Made by a program: the position numbers and the translations under genes. 64,000 nt of DNA from Topomyia yanbarensis. Its lineage: Eukaryota; Arthropoda; Insecta; Diptera; Culicidae. This document shows, piece after piece, positions 47,360 to 58,420 of the stretch (its first letter is position 1; the number at the start of each line of letters is the position of its first letter). The notes beneath the pieces are model-generated. The model was not told where the DNA came from, did not search any database, and saw nothing but the letters and a program-made list of their open reading frames with translations. The stretch is taken from contig NC_080671.1 of NCBI RefSeq assembly GCF_030247195.1, forward strand, positions 199,843,125-199,907,124, written 5' to 3'.

Positions 47360-47500
47360 GTAGTAAACGAAAGAGAAAAGTTTTCTCTTTCATAAACTCT
47401 TGTGAACTGTGTTCGACTAGTAACGGTTGTCCAGAATTTCCATTCAAAGTGGATTTTGACAGTTGGATTTTAGGCCGTAATCATATGTTTGTCGAGATTT
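47360..47500. mobile_element. Half copy of the 5693 MITE
   Basis: It repeats the right half of the element at 5693-5937, including AACGAAAGAGAAAAGTTTTC, TTCCATTCAAAGTGGATTTT and TAGGCCGTAATCATATGTTT. The opposite arm is missing. Confidence 0.7.
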
Positions 47501-47520
47501 GAAATAGCTTGCCTTGCTTC

Positions 47521-47828
47521 CAGGGTGGCCAGACCTACTGATTTATCGGTAGTCCTACCGATTTTGGTCTTCCCTACCGTTTCCAGACGACCAAGGCAAA
47601 ACTACCGATATTTTGTTATTCCTACCGAAAACTACCGATTTTTATTGATTTTGGACACATCCTATTCAACATTCATTTTTGGGTTGGATTTGGTCTGAGA
47701 TCTGTGTTGTCAGTATTTTACAATTCTACGTCAATACTACGTTTTTGGGACAACAACCCGGCCTACCGATAACTACCGATAAACTTTTAGTGACCCTACC
47801 GATATTAAAGTTTTATCTGGCCACCCTG
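47521..47828. mobile_element. hAT MITE, CAGGGTGGCCAGA family, copy 1
   Basis: The ends CAGGGTGGCCAGA and TCTGGCCACCCTG are perfect inverses. The 8-bp duplication CTTGCTTC is exact (47513-47520 and 47829-47836). Inside, CTACCGATTTT and its variants recur about nine times. Confidence 0.9.
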
Positions 47829-47948
47829 CTTGCTTCTTTGATATTTTATGAAAAGGCTTTTTTAAGAGACCCATGCAGCAGCGCATTACAAACGAAAATG
47901 TTCTCCACGCACAGATGTCGCTAATGATGTTTGTTTATTTTATGTATG

Positions 47949-48320
47949 CAGAGTGGCCAGATTTACCAATTTATCGGTAGTCCTGCGAATGTTGGGCTTC
48001 AGTACTATTTCACAGACGACCCGGGGAAAACTACCGATATTTTCCTATTTATACCGAAAACTACTGATTTTCATTTATTTTGGGCACAGCCTGCACCAAT
48101 TTTTTTTTTTTCATTTGGATTGGTATGAAATCTCAGGTGGTAGCACCTTTGAATGGTCTAATAATTAAAACATTTCTTCTCAATTTCTTCGAAGGATCAT
48201 TTGTCGTTTCCGTGCTTCAGTATTTTACAATTTTATGTCACTACTATATTTTTGGAACAAAAATACCCATAAACCTTTAATGAGTCTACCGATATGAAGA
48301 AATTATATCTGGCTACCCTG
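47949..48320. mobile_element. hAT MITE, CAGGGTGGCCAGA family, copy 2
   Basis: The ends CAGAGTGGCCAGAT and ATCTGGCTACCCTG are inverse. The 8-bp duplication TATGTATG is exact (47941-47948 and 48321-48328). Internal CTACCGAT words and the overall order match copy 1. Confidence 0.9.
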
Positions 48321-48411
48321 TATGTATGATTAAAGAAAGACACTAAATCCCCCTGGATAAAGACCCGCCATGTCTATCTTTTTCTTATTTATTTGTCAGT
48401 GTCTTTCCAAT

Positions 48412-48525
48412 CGAGCACGAGACCTGTCAAAATCACACAACCCGAAGAAAATTGCTGCGAATGCTTCTAGAACGAGGGCCATTGACAGGTTTCGTGCTTG
48501 TTTGGAATGACCAGGGATGCCAGGT
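48412..48525. repeat. Inverted repeat and solitary CAGGGATGCCAGG end
   Basis: CGAGCACGAGACCTGTCAA at 48413 faces TTGACAGGTTTCGTGCTTG at 48483. CAGGGATGCCAGG at 48512 looks like one hAT-type terminus without a visible partner. Confidence 0.45.
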
Positions 48526-50416
48526 CATATTTCTTGAAATCTGTGCACAGCCCATTTTGCAATCTGTGCCAATCTGTTTTAAGAAAAAATTAAAAATTTG
48601 TTTAAAAACAAGAAACGGTGACCTTTTTTAGTTTTTGCTTCTTATGTGCAAGAGCATTTGTATGCGATTGATTCTTAATGTTTGTTTGACTGTGGATATT
48701 TCTTCGAAACGTGTGTGCTTATTTATTAATTTTTTAATTTTTTTTTTTTGAAAATATTTATTTGCTGCTGTTTTCTATACTTCATATAGTATTCGTATAT
48801 ACTCTTTGATATTTGTTGCGAACTTGTTCATGATTTTAGTATCTTGTGAATTATTATTCATGTATGTTTGTTGCAATTAATTTACCTACATTTGTGAATG
48901 TTAGTTTGTGTTTGATTTATATATTATTTTGTTTATATCCAATTCACATCTCGATGCATATACTTTTGCAGTTTTTAATTATGAGATTGTTCTTGATTTT
49001 AGTATTATTGGCTTTCATCATTTTTTATATGTTTATGTATTAAAATCTCTTTTGTTTATATTAGGTTGTCTGTATTTATAATATTGTCAGTTTGTGTGTA
49101 TGTGCGTTTAAGTAGTTTAGTTTTTATTTGTTTGATTATTTAATTGTGCAAGTTTGTATTTGTTTGTTTGTGTATGCTTGAGAAAAAAACTGGTCAGCTC
49201 TGCTTTAAGAGAGTACTTTAACCAACTGCTTTTTGTCTTAATATTAATTTGTGTATGTCACATTTTAATAGCTTTTTCATTGAACGTTGGTTTCCTTAAG
49301 TTTTTGTAAAAGCGTATTACTTCGGCGTTCTAGTAAACAGACACTTAAAAAGTCGGCAATTCGTAAGAGCTGAGCAGCAGACGATGCAACAGGCCAAGGG
49401 TCACAAAAATATTTGCTATGAGATTTGTTTTAGCTATTCACATGCTGTAGCTGTTGTCGCGTTCGAATAGGTAGAACAAAATCCCTAGTGAATATTTTAT
49501 GTGGCATGTATCCTGTTGCTTACTCTGTGAACAGCTTAAAACAATACAAAGCGCAAACACACATGTAATAGTGTGGTCACCTTTCCATCTTTATGAGTTA
49601 TACTGCGAAATATGTCGCACGAGTTTACTACTACTAAGCAGACCCATGGAGCTCGCGTCGCCAATTTAATTTTGCCATCTTTGTTTATTATTTTCAACCA
49701 CGTTTTGATAGAGTGTAGGGGTGGGGAGTATTGAGAATAAAATAAAAAGAGAATCTTTTAAATATGTTTACACATCAGCGAAAATACTATATGTTTCCTG
49801 ATACAAAAGTATTAAAAATTATAGAAGCATTGACCAACTGGCTGGTTTCTCATTTTGTATGGCTCTAAAGATTTAGCATTATGAATTATATCGACTAGAG
49901 CTCTTCTAATATCGTGACATTCAACTGCCTTTACGATATATTCCCGCGAATTCTCTCTAGTGCAACGAAAAACATATACACAGGCTCAGTAACGTAGGCA
50001 AGGCACTTTTGAGTCTCATAACAACTGAGTATTATGCGAAATACTTCAAAAAACGGATTTGTCAGGTATTCATTCAAACTACAAGCCACTCGATGTTTGC
50101 ACAAAACTCCTGATTGTCAAAATTGGCGAACAAAATGATTATAGTTAACCGTGGAGCCAAATTCACTTTTTTTCTCTCCACGTGTCTATATTTAAAACAT
50201 CGTCTTTGGTATATACTAATTCAGCTGCTGCATGGGTTTTTTCATAGTAGACATATTATTGTATATACATCTTGTTTCAGCTTATGATAAACAAAGGAAT
50301 AGCTAACTTTTTACTATTTGCGTATCGTTAAATAATAAGAATGGTCGAGATAAAAGAAATAAAGAAAGAAATGAATCACTGTAAGTATACGTATAATTTG
50401 TTATTACAATATAAAT
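48526..50416. other. AT-rich gene desert
   Basis: T-rich sequence with many TTTGTTT and GTATTT words at 48700-49200. No gene or defined repeat. Confidence 0.4.
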
Positions 50417-51081
50417 AGGGGTACCCGGCGCTATAAAGACCGTGGGGTAATTCAGACCCCCTCGATTTCTTAGAAAATCGTAAGACTTTCTGACCGTTGT
50501 ATATATTTGTGGAACCGCTTTTCTAATTTTAACAGCTGAATCAAATGCTTTGGTTTTTTTTAGAAAGGAGATACAACGTTTTCCATTTTTGCCATCCTCA
50601 AAACAAAAATCCTAATGTAAAAACCTTGATTAAAGCGACAAAGGGAAAAAGCAAGTAAGTTTTGGAAAGTTTAAGGCTCCTATTTTATGGAGTAATTTTT
50701 GGGTGAAAACATATTTTCAAGATGCTCAAAACTTGTGCGAAATGTGTGTACGGAGCTATTCGGCGGTTTGCGACTAGGCAGACAATTACACAAGATATAG
50801 CAAAGAAAATATATGATGTGCCAATCAAAAGCTGTGACCAACCAGATTAAGTGTAAAGCAATTTATTTATTTTATTGGATGAAAAAACGAAATCGAAAGG
50901 ATGTTTTGCAAATCGTCGCCTAGCGCTACCATGGAGTGTTGCAAATGATCTTTTTAAGGCACGAAAATGTAGCTGAGGCTTCAAACTAACAATTAGGACT
51001 TTGACCGATAAATTCTTTCACATATCACCTACAAGGGCGATGTGCTTAGCTAGGTCTAAATAGCCCCTGGTTCCCTTATTG
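50417..51081. repeat. Possible TIR element, low certainty
   Basis: GGGTACCCGGCGCTATAAAG at the left and the inverse of GGGAACCAGGGGCTATTTAG at the right are partly matched. The body has no ORF. Confidence 0.3.
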
Positions 51082-51938
51082 ATTTTCAGGTTTAGTCTTG
51101 CAGAAGCGAATTTTTTATCGATGTTGACGGATTACAAAGACCAAATTTTTTAACATGTGCTACTCAAATAGAAACATCTATCTGTTCTCATCTGTTAGTA
51201 TTGAAACTTCTTCATTTCGAATTACTTTTATGAGCTCGCCTTTAGTTTGAATATTTCGTCAAACTTGGATTTTTCCTGGAAGAATTCAGATAAAATTATG
51301 GAAGAATTCATATAAATCTAAAAGGTCACAACATCCCAGATGATAGTTGTCATCCTGAGCGATAACTGGGATTCAATGAAATTTGAAGCTTTTGTAAACT
51401 GGGTAACCTATTTCGAGACTTCAACAAATTCTTGTCCCAATAAATTTCTTCTAATGTAATATTAAAAGTAAGCACTTGCCTTTGGTGTAGGTTGATAACT
51501 TTTGTCGTGCCAATGACCCTCTGAATTAATGTCACGCCAGCATTTATGATGCTCCACAATGACAATAACCATGATGAATAAGATGTCTTCAGTTGGTTAG
51601 CACTTTATGTGTTACTTCAGAGTATCTATAGAACGTTTTTAAAACAGATAAACCTTGAAAGTGCGAAGCAGAAATAATAAAACGTCCAATACTTACAACT
51701 ACTGTTTCTCCTCATGATTCAACTGTCGCTTTATCATTATTGCTGTAACAGAAGAATCACAAATCGTTTTTGAAGCCCTAGTGAGTCTTTCGTGCAACCT
51801 CCGAGAGTTTGGTTGAACTTATGCTGTTGAATCCCATTGTTTTACACATCGCAATGTTTCTATAGGTCCAAAGTATTGAACTAGGCGGAAATTATTGCAC
51901 AAAATAGGGCCTTCAAAATATTTCACAAGCACCAGACA
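51082..51938. other. Spacer, nothing recognised
   Basis: A 70-codon minus-strand frame at 51565-51350 is open but shows no known domain. Nothing else was identified. Confidence 0.35.
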
Positions 51939-52055
51939 AACCCTCCGGCACTCGCGCCATTGTATTTAGTGCAACGCCTTCAGAAACTCTAGCGAAATCT
52001 TTCAGCACCAGCGGCTGCTCATTCGGGAGCCATTCGCGCGAGTGCCGGAGGGGTT
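51939..52055. mobile_element. 117-bp MITE with CCCTCCGGCACTCGCG ends
   Basis: AACCCTCCGGCACTCGCGC at the left faces GCGCGAGTGCCGGAGGGGTT at the right, near-perfect inverses. The inner AGCGAAATCTTTCAGC segment is related to 29700-29760. Confidence 0.75.
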
Positions 52056-53358
52056 AACACAATCTCGAACTTGTAAACACTGTGATTCAAATACCCAATC
52101 AAAGATTTTAGTATTTATCATACAAGATTGAACACATAACTCAATTTGTTTTGGATTCTGCCTAACAATACGCAATGTTGGAATGTTTCATCTGTAGCAA
52201 ATCAAACACTTGGAAAATAATAATTCAATGTTGAACTTACCTTTCTATTTAACTTGAACAATGTCCTAACGATTTAGCCCTTCGGATCACCCTTGAACTC
52301 GATTAAATTAGGCAGCTATAGAATTTACAAAATACTTTTAGCACTTTTGACATGTAAATATCTTGTTCCTTTAACGCATATTCAATAAAGAAACAAAATA
52401 AACTAACTTTCTTACGCAATAAGAGTTTTCAACTAATAATTTTGTTAATTCTATCATCCGGATTATTGTTTTGCATTTTGCTGTCTCTTTACTCGATTGA
52501 CTGACAGCCCACTAAAACAACAATTCAAATCAACTGATTGATGGTATGAAAATTAACAAAAATGTTAGCTGTATTATCTATTTTTAGTTGAAACAGCCAA
52601 ACCAAAAATCAAAAATTGCAATATTCGTTTTTTGTGATTGGCGGGTTTTCCGTGGGTAATAATCATCTCGTTTTTCTTACCAGCTGATACCCGTACTCTG
52701 AAGTCACCAATTTCCATAAATCATTATTTACAAAGTTTCCTATACCAACTGGTTTGGCCGAAAATATTTTTTTTATTTGCTGTTCATTTATCAATTATTG
52801 TAGACCAAAATAAAGCCATTTACGGGCTTCAATAGCTGTATTCTATATTCTCAAATTCACGATCAAAGTTTTGGTCTGGCTTTAGTTTTTATGTATATTC
52901 ATCACCAAAAGAGTTTTTTTAGTATTGATCGTATTAATTTTGTTATAAATTGTATCATAAGGAATTTTCCTCCCCAAGGTTGAGGGGTTTGACGGTATTG
53001 CAAACATTTTTTTCTTCAAGCATATTGCGTGCATCAGTGCTACAGAACCTCTGACAGACTCTGCTTTAAGATGGTTATTGCATTACGCCTCGATAGTGGT
53101 GCATCGAGGACACCGAGAGGGCTTATGCGCTTTTTATGTTCTATGTTTCTTCATATTCTGCACCTGAGCATATAAACGCTCAACCACTAGTCTGTGCGCG
53201 GTGATGTGGCCGACCAGCGGGTACGCGTGGATTGACTTTTGCTGTGTGCCGTGTTTGCGAAAATTGTTCCACAATTCGATGGCGGTATTCGTGGACGGGG
53301 CTCACAGTGGGAGTCATTGTGTGTCCATTTATCGGTCGACTTCGTCATCGTGCATACA
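52056..53358. other. Spacer, nothing recognised
   Basis: Contains the CAACTAAA-type repeat words at 52430-52620 noted above. No gene is supported. Confidence 0.4.
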
Positions 53359-53404
53359 CTAATTAAATTAATTTAATAATTAAATTAATTTAATAAATAA
53401 ATAA
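53359..53404. repeat. AATTAAATTAATTTAAT simple repeat
   Basis: AATTAAATTAATTTAAT occurs twice in direct succession and is followed by AAATAAATAAATAAG. Confidence 0.8.
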
Positions 53405-54397
53405 GTAGAAACCTATTTGTTGTCGCTTTGTAATAATCGTAGTTTTTCGTACGTAGTGTACAATTGTTATATGCTAGTCGTATGTCTATCTATCTATGTT
53501 TTTGACTGAGTATTTGTGACAGTTGGGTCAGGGAATGGATGCAGAACTGGCGTATATGATAGAATAGTGGCTAATACTTCTGGTGATCAATTTGTGCATT
53601 TGGTTTTATTCATTTGGGAAAGTCAGATTGGATAAATTAGAGTACAATGAATTTACCGACGCACGTGAGTCATCCATTCCCGGCCAGCATAGCATAATAA
53701 AAGCCTAAAAGTATGCGATTGTCGTTAATGGTAAATATACAACATTTTCTGCATTTAGACGAGTTTGATAGCATGTTACATTAGAGTGGCTCGAAAATTA
53801 CATTTTTCAGCGCAGCACTTTTTGAGTTCCTTTTGTGATCTAAAATGCCTGTGCAAAGTTTGGGAGCGGTTGGTTGCTTCCCGGTTTTGCGCATTGCGTT
53901 CAAAGTTTGCATAGGATTTTATATGGGGAAATTAATTATTTTGCATTTACGTTAAAAAAGATCGCAATTTCACTCAATATGAAAAACGAGCTTTATAAAA
54001 CGATAACTCAAACCTTGGTTAACAACTTTGTCGAAGACGGTAACTAGCTACGAGTTTTCAAAATATAGTTTTAACGATTTTAAAACTTATGGTTCAATCC
54101 AAATGCAGAAATTCATTATTTCTTCCAACACTGTCAGTACACCACGACACCGATACTTTAACTTAAATAAATGAGAATATATTCATCGCAGAGACTTGGT
54201 ACCTTTGAATGAAATGTTCAGAATGAATTGGTGAATAACATAGACGTAGTCAGAAAATGAAAACAAGAGGGGTGGGGCTTGTGTACTCCCCAGTTCCCTG
54301 TTTAGATAGTTTAGTATAACATAAGGAGTACATCTTCAACGCAGGTTTATACCGCTGAATTAAAAATTAATCTTACGTGTTTGAGTGCTACTATTTA

Positions 54398-54411
54398 AGG
54401 GATCTACTGTT
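54398..54411. repeat. LINE target site duplication, 3' side
   Basis: AGGGATCTACTGTT, repeated exactly at 60435-60448 beyond the LINE 5' end; it is followed by the T run that is the element's poly(A) tail on the minus strand. Confidence 0.92.
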
Positions 54412-54727
54412 TTTTTTTTTTTCATACGTTTATTTGACACGGCATTTGCAATAGCTTTTTACGCCAGTTTCTTTTTTTACATAGCACGTTACAAAAATCC
54501 TTAAGACTAATTTTAACTATACTAGTACTTTGTCTAAAACTAACACTGAAATCACTTTATTGTTTGCTTTTTTCCTTACATTGTTGTATTTCATACTGAT
54601 CTAGTATTTTCGGGTGTATTTATTTACTTTTTTTCTGTTATTGTCTAAATTTAAAAACTAAATATTCTAGGTTCCTTTAATTGGTGAATGATTAGCCTTG
54701 GATGAGAGTATGAGGAGATGAATTTAA

Positions 54728-57700
54728 TTAAATTTTGACAGACGCTGTTTTTAGAAAATGATAGATAAGTTCCATGTATAGAGGATCGCGATACGCCAGG
54801 ATGTCTCTAACAGGAACATGGATTGGTCTTCCTCGGACTTGTAAAGAATCTACTAATTGTGATCTGGCTTCACGATATTCAGTGCAGGACCAAACAACAT
54901 GCTCAATGTCATGGTAACCTTCTCCACAAGCACAATGATTACCCTCAGCGAGCCCAATACGACGGAGATGCGCATCTAAAGTATAATGATTGGACATGAG
55001 CCTAGACATCACACGGATGAAGTCCCGACTTACATCCAATCCTTTGAACCATGCCTTCGTCGATACTTTAGGGGTAATTGAGTGTAGCCATCGTCCCATA
55101 TCTCCATTGTCCCAAGATGTTTGCCAACTAGCAAGTGTCCTCTGTCGAGAAGCGCTATAAAATTCATTGTAAGCGATGGGTCTTTCATATATTTCACCAT
55201 CTAGTGCACCAATCTTGGCTAAATTATCAGCTTTCTCATTGCCCGCAATAGAGCAATGGGCGGGGAGCCACACTAGGGTAAATTTATAACATTTTCTTGT
55301 CAGGTTACTCAGAGATTCTCGTATCTTCCCCAAAAAGAATGGATCGTGATTATCAATCCTCTTTGAGCGTAGAGCTGCAATTGTGCTGAGACTATCAGTG
55401 AGGATAAAGTAATGGTTCGGGGGTAAAGTATTAATTATTTGCAAACTATAGTGAACTGCTGCTAGTTCCGCTATATAAACAGAGGCGGGTTCTGCAAGTT
55501 TGAGAGAAATTGAAAAATTATTGTTGAAAATACCGAAACCAGTGGCCTCACTGATTCGTGACCCATCAGTGTAAAACATTTTAAGGCAGTCTATGTGTTG
55601 ATATTTACTTGTGAATATTTTAGGGATCTCCCGCGAGCGTAGATGATCCGGAATTCCACGAATCTCTGCTTGCATGGACGTGTCGAAGAATAAAGTGGAT
55701 TCAGGAATATCTAGTATATTGACGTATGTGGGAACATACCTAGCAGGCGTTATTTCTTGTGACATGTGATTGAAATACACTGTCATGAATCTGGTTTGGG
55801 GTTGAAGCTCGACAAGTATTTCAAAATTTTCAATTACCAGTGGGTTCATAACCTCACATCGAATAAGTAAACGAGAAGAAAGATCCCAGAATCGGTCTTT
55901 TAAAGGAAGAACTCCCGCTAGTACTTCAAGACTCATCGTATGGGTCGACTGCATGCAACCTAAGGCAATTCGTAAACAGCGATACTGTATCCGTTCCAGT
56001 TTAATAATGTGAGTGTTCGCAGCTGAACGGAAACAGATGCACCCATATTCCATTACTGAAAGTATTGTTGTTTGATACAATCTTATCATGTCACTTGGAT
56101 GAGAACCCCACCATGATCCAGTTATTGTTCGCAGAAAATTTATCCTTTGTTGGCATTTCGTTATTAGATACCTAATGTGGCCTCCCCATGTGCCTTTAGA
56201 ATCGAACCAAATTCCAAGGTATTTAAAAGTCAGGACTTGGGCTATCGTTCTACCAACCAACTGAAGCTGAAGCTGAGCTGGATCACGCTTCCTTGAAAAA
56301 ACAACCAACTCTGTTTTCTCCGTAGAGAAATCGATGCCTAACTTCAAAGCCCAACTTGATAAATTATCCAAACTATCTTGCAGTGGTTGTTGTAAATTTA
56401 AGGCTTTTGGTCCTGTAACAGAAACCACGCCATCATCTGCAAGTTGTCTTAGAGTGCATGGGCTGACAATACAATTATCAATATCATTCACGTAAAAATT
56501 GTAGAGAAGGGGGCTTAAACAAGAACCTTGTGGGAGGCCCATGTAACTTATTCTGAATGTTGCCAAATCGCCATATGAAAAATGCATGTGCTTTTCTGAC
56601 AATAAGTTGTATAAATAATTATTTAATATTGGTGAAAGACCACATTGATGTAGTTTCTCTGAGAGAACATCAATGGAAACAGAGTCGAATGCTCCTTTTA
56701 TGTCTAAGAACACAGACGCCATTTGTTCTTTTTTTGCATAAGCTAGTTGGATTTCTGACGAAAGTAGCGCCAGACAATCATTCGTTCCCTTTCCCCTCCG
56801 AAAACCAAACTGGGTATCTGATAGCAAGCCGTTCGCCTCAACCCAATTGTCGAGACGTCGTAGGATAATTTTTTCCAACAATTTCCTGATGCAGGATAAC
56901 ATTGCAATCGGTCGATACGAGTTATGATCGGAGGCTGGTTTTCCCGGTTTTGGAATAGCGATAACTCTCACTTGTCTCCAGTCGTGCGGGACAATGTTCT
57001 GCTCAAGAAGCTTATTGAATAAATTCAACAAGCGTCTTTTTGCTAGGTCAGGCAGATTCTTCACCAAGTTGAATTTAATTCTGTCTAGTCCCGGAGCATT
57101 ATTGTTGCATGAGAGGAGTGCAATTGAGAATTCCATCATTGTCAAAGGCGAATCTATGAAATCGTTACTTGTGGGAGCATCGCGAGTGATTTTCTGCGCA
57201 GGAGCAGAATCGGGACAAATTTTCTTGGCAAAATTAAATATCCAACGATTCGAAAAATCTTCGCTTTCATTAGTCACGTTTCGATTCCTCATTCTTCTGG
57301 CTGTGTTCCAAAGAGTACTCATTGATGTTTCTCTTGACAAGCCATTAACGAAGTGTCTCCAATAACTAGATTTTTTGGCACGACGTATACTGTCAAATTT
57401 GTTTTGCAAAATGAAATAATTTTCAAAGTTCTCACGTATACCCCCTTTCTGTTTCATAATTTCTTTGTAGGCAACTTGTTTAGCTTCATATGCATCAGAG
57501 CACTCTTTGTCCCACCAAGGATTAGAGGGCCGTCTATTTATTGTCATTCCAGGATTGCATTTCGTTTGGGCTTGTTCTGCTGCTTCAATAATTAAACCCG
57601 CTAGGAATTCATATTCTTCGGTAGGGGGTAGCTCTTCTGTCGAAGCAAGAGAAGTGGAAATTAATGTTTCGTATGTTTTCCAATCAATATTTCGTGTTAA

Positions 57701-58420
57701 GTCATAAGGAATATTGATTGAATTCGTAAGGCCTAATTCACTGTTAATTGAAACAACGATTGGCAAATGATCGCTACCGTGAGGATCAGGTACAACCTTC
57801 CACGTGCAATCTAACCGAAGTGATGTCGAGCACAGAGATAGATCTAATGCACTTGGACGTGCAGGAGGTCTGGGAATGCGTGTTGTTTCGCCAGTATTTA
57901 AAACTGTCATATTAAATTCGTCACAAACATTGTATATCAAAGAGGATCGATTATCATTGAAGAGGGAACCCCACAATACTCCGTGCGAGTTGAAGTCTCC
58001 CAGTATCAGACGCGGAGCAGCCATGGATTCCACTACCTCAAAAATTTGACGTTGTCCAATTTGAACTTTGGGAGGTATATATATAGAAGCGATAGACATG
58101 TCTTTGCCTTTAATGTTCGTTTGGACAGCTACAGCCTCAATGCCCGCAAACAAGGGGATGTTAATTCTATAGAAAGAATAGCACTTTTTAATTCCTAGAA
58201 GCACTCCTCCATACGGGGTGTCTCGGTCTAGGCGAATAATGTTGAAATCATTTAAGTTGAAATTAATGTTTGAGGTAAGCCATGTTTCACATAGAGCAAA
58301 AGCATCGCATTTTAAATTATGCAGTAAAATTTTTAAGGAATCAATTTTAGGTATGATACTTCTGCAATTCCACTGTAAAACAGTGATGGAATCTTTCATT
58401 GGAGGAGGTGAATTACCCAT
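54728..58420 (-). CDS. LINE ORF2: endonuclease, RT and RNase H
   Basis: The protein is 1230 aa from ATG 58420 (the frame stays open slightly further upstream through a TTG). Residues 1-230 are an apurinic-type endonuclease: QWNCRSI (Asn18), CETW (Glu46), GDFNSHG (141-147), SALDLSL and GSDHLPI (Asp217, His218). RT spans about 482-730 with LDIKGAFDS, GLPQGSCLSPLLYNFYVND and the catalytic LADDG, where Leu-Ala replaces the usual Tyr-Ala. RNase H lies at about 947-1080 with Asp952, Glu985, Asp1009 and Asp1065. A CAC..H..C finger near 1163-1179 follows. These activities perform target-primed reverse transcription. The stop at 54728 leaves no frameshift. The start codon overlaps the ORF1 stop as ATGGGTAA, which suggests coupled termination and reinitiation. 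Confidence 0.95.
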   Translation of the reverse strand: MGNSPPPMKDSITVLQWNCRSIIPKIDSLKILLHNLKCDAFALCETWLTSNINFNLNDFNIIRLDRDTPYGGVLLGIKKCYSFYRINIPLFAGIEAVAVQTNIKGKDMSIASIYIPPKVQIGQRQIFEVVESMAAPRLILGDFNSHGVLWGSLFNDNRSSLIYNVCDEFNMTVLNTGETTRIPRPPARPSALDLSLCSTSLRLDCTWKVVPDPHGSDHLPIVVSINSELGLTNSINIPYDLTRNIDWKTYETLISTSLASTEELPPTEEYEFLAGLIIEAAEQAQTKCNPGMTINRRPSNPWWDKECSDAYEAKQVAYKEIMKQKGGIRENFENYFILQNKFDSIRRAKKSSYWRHFVNGLSRETSMSTLWNTARRMRNRNVTNESEDFSNRWIFNFAKKICPDSAPAQKITRDAPTSNDFIDSPLTMMEFSIALLSCNNNAPGLDRIKFNLVKNLPDLAKRRLLNLFNKLLEQNIVPHDWRQVRVIAIPKPGKPASDHNSYRPIAMLSCIRKLLEKIILRRLDNWVEANGLLSDTQFGFRRGKGTNDCLALLSSEIQLAYAKKEQMASVFLDIKGAFDSVSIDVLSEKLHQCGLSPILNNYLYNLLSEKHMHFSYGDLATFRISYMGLPQGSCLSPLLYNFYVNDIDNCIVSPCTLRQLADDGVVSVTGPKALNLQQPLQDSLDNLSSWALKLGIDFSTEKTELVVFSRKRDPAQLQLQLVGRTIAQVLTFKYLGIWFDSKGTWGGHIRYLITKCQQRINFLRTITGSWWGSHPSDMIRLYQTTILSVMEYGCICFRSAANTHIIKLERIQYRCLRIALGCMQSTHTMSLEVLAGVLPLKDRFWDLSSRLLIRCEVMNPLVIENFEILVELQPQTRFMTVYFNHMSQEITPARYVPTYVNILDIPESTLFFDTSMQAEIRGIPDHLRSREIPKIFTSKYQHIDCLKMFYTDGSRISEATGFGIFNNNFSISLKLAEPASVYIAELAAVHYSLQIINTLPPNHYFILTDSLSTIAALRSKRIDNHDPFFLGKIRESLSNLTRKCYKFTLVWLPAHCSIAGNEKADNLAKIGALDGEIYERPIAYNEFYSASRQRTLASWQTSWDNGDMGRWLHSITPKVSTKAWFKGLDVSRDFIRVMSRLMSNHYTLDAHLRRIGLAEGNHCACGEGYHDIEHVVWSCTEYREARSQLVDSLQVRGRPIHVPVRDILAYRDPLYMELIYHFLKTASVKI

